Translations under genes and position numbers: made by a program
Shown here: one piece after another, positions 61,079 through 64,000 of the stretch
Numbering within the stretch: the stretch's first letter is position 1
Layout of the letters: the number at the start of each line of letters is the position of its first letter
Notes under the pieces: generated by a model
Databases searched by the model: none
Seen by the model: only the letters and a program-made list of their open reading frames with translations
What the model was told of the DNA's origin: nothing
Assembly: GCA_027923505.1 (NCBI GenBank)
Contig: BROI01000013.1
Span: 558,001 to 622,000, forward strand
Reading direction: 5' to 3'
Source: Mayamaea pseudoterrestris
Taxonomy: Eukaryota > Bacillariophyta > Bacillariophyceae > Sellaphorales > Sellaphoraceae
DNA length: 64,000 nucleotides

Positions 61079-61662
61079 GACTTTACAGCGAGCGATGGAG
61101 GGGCAGAGACAGAATCATGCATGATGACAATCGTGATTGTCGTCGTAGGGAGCTTTAGGGGTTTCGTTGGAATAAAGTCGTTCTGGCCATGCTGCTTGCT
61201 GATTGCTTGGCCAGTGGCGCAAAGCGTTTTTGCCAACGATTCATCGCCCGTCGCGCTCAAGATAACACCACGAGCATGAGCGGGCAATCTATCTTGACTG
61301 TTTCCATAAAGTACAGCGTGAATGCCGCAAGTGATCAAGCCCGAGCTCTCTGTATAAATCGCTACCCGTCCGGAAAAGTCGTTGAGAAATCGTCCTTGTC
61401 GCTCGTAGCAACAGCTCCTGAAGCAACCACCATGATTGCAAGTGAACAAGTCGGCAAAAGATCGCTTATTATCAAAGTCTTGATTTTTCTTGAATTGTAC
61501 TAGAAGGGATACCGCTCGTTGCGTTATAGCAATGTGATGCATGCAGCAAGTGTAGCGAGCCACCGACAGTCTTGGCCAAATAAATCTGACTCCCGATGTT
61601 CCGAAGCATTGCGATGCGTCCAATGTGACAATCATCGAGAAAATGATCAGCTGCCTTGACAT
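61012..61662 (-). CDS. Hypothetical open frame, 216 codons, possibly the 3' part of a multi-exon gene
   Basis: The longest open frame in a 2-kb region without known genes. No domain is recognised. Its C-terminal two thirds (from about 61470 down) look more protein-like than the start: ordinary Gly, Ser and Ala content and no repeats. A different minus frame is equally protein-like just upstream (61786 to about 61520, with LNKDAKDVKAADHF and DDCHIGRIAMLRN), so the true product may be spliced or broken. A plus-strand frame (61189-61503) competes for the same DNA. Treated as a tentative locus only. Confidence 0.28.
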   Translation of the reverse strand: MSRQLIIFSMIVTLDASQCFGTSGVRFIWPRLSVARYTCCMHHIAITQRAVSLLVQFKKNQDFDNKRSFADLFTCNHGGCFRSCCYERQGRFLNDFSGRVAIYTESSGLITCGIHAVLYGNSQDRLPAHARGVILSATGDESLAKTLCATGQAISKQHGQNDFIPTKPLKLPTTTITIVIMHDSVSAPPSLAVKSHCNRMRRFDSVSANASLAAAV

Positions 61663-61959
61663 CCTTGGCGTCCTTGTTCAGCTTGGTGGCGACGGTCGAC
61701 GAGGACTTGTTGACGGATGAAGAGGTTCTTGGCGAACGCATCCAAAAGCTTGGCGGCGACGATGACGCCGACGTCCTCATCACCATTCATCGCAGCAGTC
61801 TCCTGGCAAAACGCTGCTCCGGCTGCACTATTGGAAAATCCATGTTTTGAAAAAAAATACTTTGCATGCCTTCCTCATGGCGGAACGCTCTTCAAAATAA
61901 ACGAATGAACGAAAGAATCGGTCGTCAACACGCGCGTCGGCTGACGTATCGGTACTCAT
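61647..61959 (-). pseudogene. Possible 5' part of the same minus-strand gene, frame broken at an A8 run
   Basis: An ATG at 61959 (minus) is preceded by TATAAAA at 62040-62046. It opens a frame that is interrupted only where eight A's (61850-61857 on +) shift it. The frame on the far side runs on to TGA at 61647-61649, and the two pieces together span about 104 codons. The second piece contains GDEDVGVIVAAKLLDAF. Explanations include a homopolymer error, a short intron starting GTATTT, or chance. No homologue is recognised. Confidence 0.22.
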
Positions 61960-62424
61960 CTAGCTATGTGAGCGAAAGCAGTTTGATCGGTCGATGGCTG
62001 CGGTTTCGCATCGCTCTCACTTCATCCAAGCCGCAAATGTTTTATACAGCAACGACGATACAAAACACGACAAGATAGATATATATGAGGAACATTGTGA
62101 GCAGAATCTACTCTCAATGGCGCTACAATGGAATGTTTTGGACGACGCAGTTCATATGGTAGAGATTGCGCCGGGAAAGCAATGGTCCGTGGCCGTGTCC
62201 GTGTCGGTCGCAGCTTGTATTTCTGCTCGATTGCCAAGCGACTACAGCAAGTGCAACAAATCTAAAGTGAGCTGCGTAGCAAGAGCCTGCGTGCACGCGA
62301 ATCAGAGCGTGAAATGCTAAGCTACTGCTACTGCCCCAATTCCATCGCCCATCGCAGACGCGTCTCATAATAAAACCATACAACAATTGCTCAACTAAAC
62401 AACCTTATAGTAATATCAATTTGT
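61960..62424. other. Region with no clear gene between the tentative minus locus and RPS28
   Basis: Contains TATAAAA (minus, 62040-62046), which could serve the tentative locus. Open frames up to 108 codons on + and 87 on - were not recognised. RPS28's 3' untranslated region should occupy its right end. Confidence 0.5.
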
Positions 62425-62845
62425 TTATCTCAATCGTCTTGCCTCTCGCTCCCACTCCAATAGACAAAGAATGTCTCCTTCCCGGACTGGTCCCTTGACG
62501 TTGCGGACAATGGATCGGCCGGTCGTTCCGCCACCTTCGGCATCCATAAACTCCACGCGCACCTGCGTGACGTTACCCGTGTTTCCCGTACGTCCGAGGA
62601 CGCGATTCACCTTGGCGAGCTTGACTGGTTGATCCTGTGATATTGAATGAAGATGGAGGAGGAAATACGTTTAGTAAGCAGTGGTAAGAGGTAACCATGA
62701 GCATCAAGGCCGGACGCGTTTCGCAATACAACAAGCATTCCAAATCAATCCAGCAATTCTAGCAGTTCATACACTCGCATGCACCGAATGTAAAAGCGCA
62801 AACGATCAAAAGACTTTGTTGCAGCGACCGTCGGCAACGCACCAT
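62425..62845 (-). CDS. RPS28: 40S ribosomal protein S28 (eS28), first coding exon is the ATG alone
   Basis: eS28 is a small-subunit protein near the mRNA exit/E-site region. Exon 2 (62634-62425) encodes [17 protein letters not shown], then [23 protein letters not shown] and EREARRLR, the signature of the family. The start lies upstream: ATG at 62845-62843 is followed at once by donor GTGCGT, and the acceptor TCACAG ends at 62635, giving an intron of 208 bp and a 70-residue protein starting [10 protein letters not shown], as in other eS28 proteins. An internal Met is not available near the true start in exon 2, which supports the model. Two oddities: a short Gly/Thr-rich insertion (EGGGTTG, about residues 34-40) and Trp in place of the usual Ser in [12 protein letters not shown]. 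The gene is divergent from nadB. Confidence 0.93.
62635..62842 (-). other. RPS28 intron directly after the start codon (208 bp)
   Basis: ATG|GTGCGT at the donor and TCACAG|GATCAA at the acceptor. Introns right after the ATG are a known arrangement in ribosomal protein genes, where they often hold expression-enhancing elements. Confidence 0.85.
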
Positions 62846-63192
62846 GGTGAAGGCTGTGATTTGATTTTGTGCGAGAGCTTCGCGTCGAGTCGGTGTTGAA
62901 CGAGCGGCGGAGGGTCGTCGAGTGGAGCGTCGGACAGACCTTTGTCGCACTACGACAATCACGTGCAGTCGTGCGATTCGCATCCGTGACTCGTTCCCAC
63001 GTCATCCGTCGCGGCAAACGCTTGCCTCCGATCCTTTCGTCGTTCCAAACTTCCATCACAAAACAATACACCAATGGAGGGAGCTGAGTGAAGGATTTCG
63101 CTTTCTAGCCGTACCGCCCTCTCATTGTAAGCTCTTGACGAGTCTACTGTAATACCATACAAAATCCTCTACCCCTTTCGTTTCGCGCTCTT
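62846..63192. promoter_or_regulatory. Shared divergent promoter region of RPS28 and nadB
   Basis: The two start codons are 347 bp apart and point away from each other, so this stretch must hold both promoters and both 5' leaders. No TATA box was identified. Overlapping open frames on both strands (70-110 codons) have no recognisable content and are not called. Confidence 0.6.
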
Positions 63193-64000
63193 ATGCTCAA
63201 GGTTGCGCAACGAGTCTCATTGGCAGTTTCTGCGTCAGTAAGATTGAAATCAGCGACTGCGACTGCTACTGCTGCTCGGGTTGGTAGATCATTGTCAACT
63301 GCCTCGCATCGTCATGTGATTCGTTCCGATTCATCAATCTCGAAAACGACAAACGATCAGCATGAGGACCGCTTGCTGGTGATTGGATCGGGCGTCGCCG
63401 GCAGTGCCGCTGCTCTCATTGCGGCGGAGCAGTACCAAATCCCAGTCACTCTGCTCTTTGCCGGTCATCTTTCCACCGACTGCAACTCGTACTGGGCGCA
63501 GGGAGGCATCATTTACCGCAACCACGACGTCAATAGTGGAGATTCCGCGGCGAGTCTGGCGCAAGACATTCAGCGCGCCGGTGCCGGCCTTTGCGAACAT
63601 GGTGCCGTTTGGAAGGTTGCCAATGAAGGACCGGATCGAGTGAGACAACTTCTGTTGAACAATGAGCATGGTAGTAACGTGAACAATCCGTACTGTCAGG
63701 TTCCGTTTGAGCGCAGTGCGAGCGACTCGTCCGAGTATGCGCTCTGTTTGGAGGCGTCGCACGCCGCACCTCGCATTCTCTTCACGGCCGATCACACGGG
63801 TCGAAGCATTACGGAATGCTTGTCGGAAGCCTTGATCAAACATCCGCTCATTACGTTGCAGCCGCATACGGTAGTGACGGATCTCATTGTCATGGAGTCA
63901 AACGAAAGTAGCAGCAGCAGCAAGCACTGCCTGGGCGTGACGACACTCAATCGCACCACTGGAGCAACTGGCTACGAACTAGCCAATCACGGAACGGTCC
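63193..64000 (+). CDS. nadB: L-aspartate oxidase, N-terminal 269 residues (runs off the window)
   Basis: This FAD enzyme oxidises L-aspartate to iminoaspartate, the first step of de novo NAD synthesis; quinolinate synthase acts next. The frame is open from ATG 63193 to the window end. Residues 1-57 form a presequence rich in Arg, Ser, Ala and Thr with no acidic residue in the first 45, most like a mitochondrial targeting peptide; no ASAFAP plastid motif is present. The FAD-binding fold starts with LLVIGSGVAGSAAAL (61-75; GSGVAG at 65-70), followed by NSYWAQGGI (98-106), IQRAGAGLC (126-134) and PRILFTADHTGRSI (193-206), matching the NadB order and distinguishing it from succinate dehydrogenase flavoprotein. 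The usual EGGHS segment reads EASHA (187-191). The catalytic C-terminal half lies outside the window. The gene is divergent from RPS28. Confidence 0.9.
   Translation, partial: MLKVAQRVSLAVSASVRLKSATATATAARVGRSLSTASHRHVIRSDSSISKTTNDQHEDRLLVIGSGVAGSAAALIAAEQYQIPVTLLFAGHLSTDCNSYWAQGGIIYRNHDVNSGDSAASLAQDIQRAGAGLCEHGAVWKVANEGPDRVRQLLLNNEHGSNVNNPYCQVPFERSASDSSEYALCLEASHAAPRILFTADHTGRSITECLSEALIKHPLITLQPHTVVTDLIVMESNESSSSSKHCLGVTTLNRTTGATGYELANHGTV

Noticed and set aside
63334-63867. 177-codon minus-strand frame over nadB
   Set aside because: It is antisense to a clear aspartate oxidase and has no recognisable content.
54670-64000. tRNA, rRNA or other structured RNA genes
   Set aside because: I looked for T-loop and cloverleaf patterns in the non-satellite part and saw none that I could support by eye.

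Overview
The window looks like nuclear DNA of a diatom or a close stramenopile relative. The evidence is a ferredoxin-NADP reductase gene whose first exon encodes a signal peptide ending in the ASAFAP motif used for import into secondary red plastids, a Ty1/copia-type retroelement of the kind common in diatoms, a diatom-style LRR protein, and compact genes with few, short GT-AG introns. Species cannot be fixed from the sequence.

Layout. (1) 1-5856: right-hand part of a Ty1/copia retrotransposon on the + strand, broken by one frameshift and one in-frame stop, with a candidate 3' LTR. (2) 5857-48345: about 42.5 kb of one satellite family (A, 181-bp monomer). It is built as two arms in opposite orientation that meet near 18955: about 13 kb in one direction and about 29 kb in the other. 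The arms carry several large tandem duplications (1,821, 1,120 and 3,478 bp), and the satellite is eroded around the inversion point. (3) 48346-53647: an unrelated 169-bp satellite (B, about 31 copies), each unit carrying a 17-bp palindrome. (4) 53648-54669: old, diverged A-type monomers (A', 180 bp), so B lies inside A-type DNA. (5) 54670-56005: decayed non-coding repeats, including a 350-bp direct duplication. (6) 56572-64000: gene territory: petH (+), an LRR protein (-), a poorly defined 2-kb stretch with possible small genes, RPS28 (-), and the start of an L-aspartate oxidase gene (nadB, +) that runs off the window.

The genes do not form one pathway. FNR makes plastid NADPH at the end of photosynthetic electron flow. 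RPS28 is a 40S ribosomal protein and is divergently arranged with nadB, which starts de novo NAD synthesis. The notable object is the satellite complex: inverted arms homogenised to different variants, a conserved core box containing a TGAGTCA/CCAAT motif that resists erosion, and a second satellite placed in register at a 10-bp motif shared by both families. A centromeric or other heterochromatic role is possible but is inference only.
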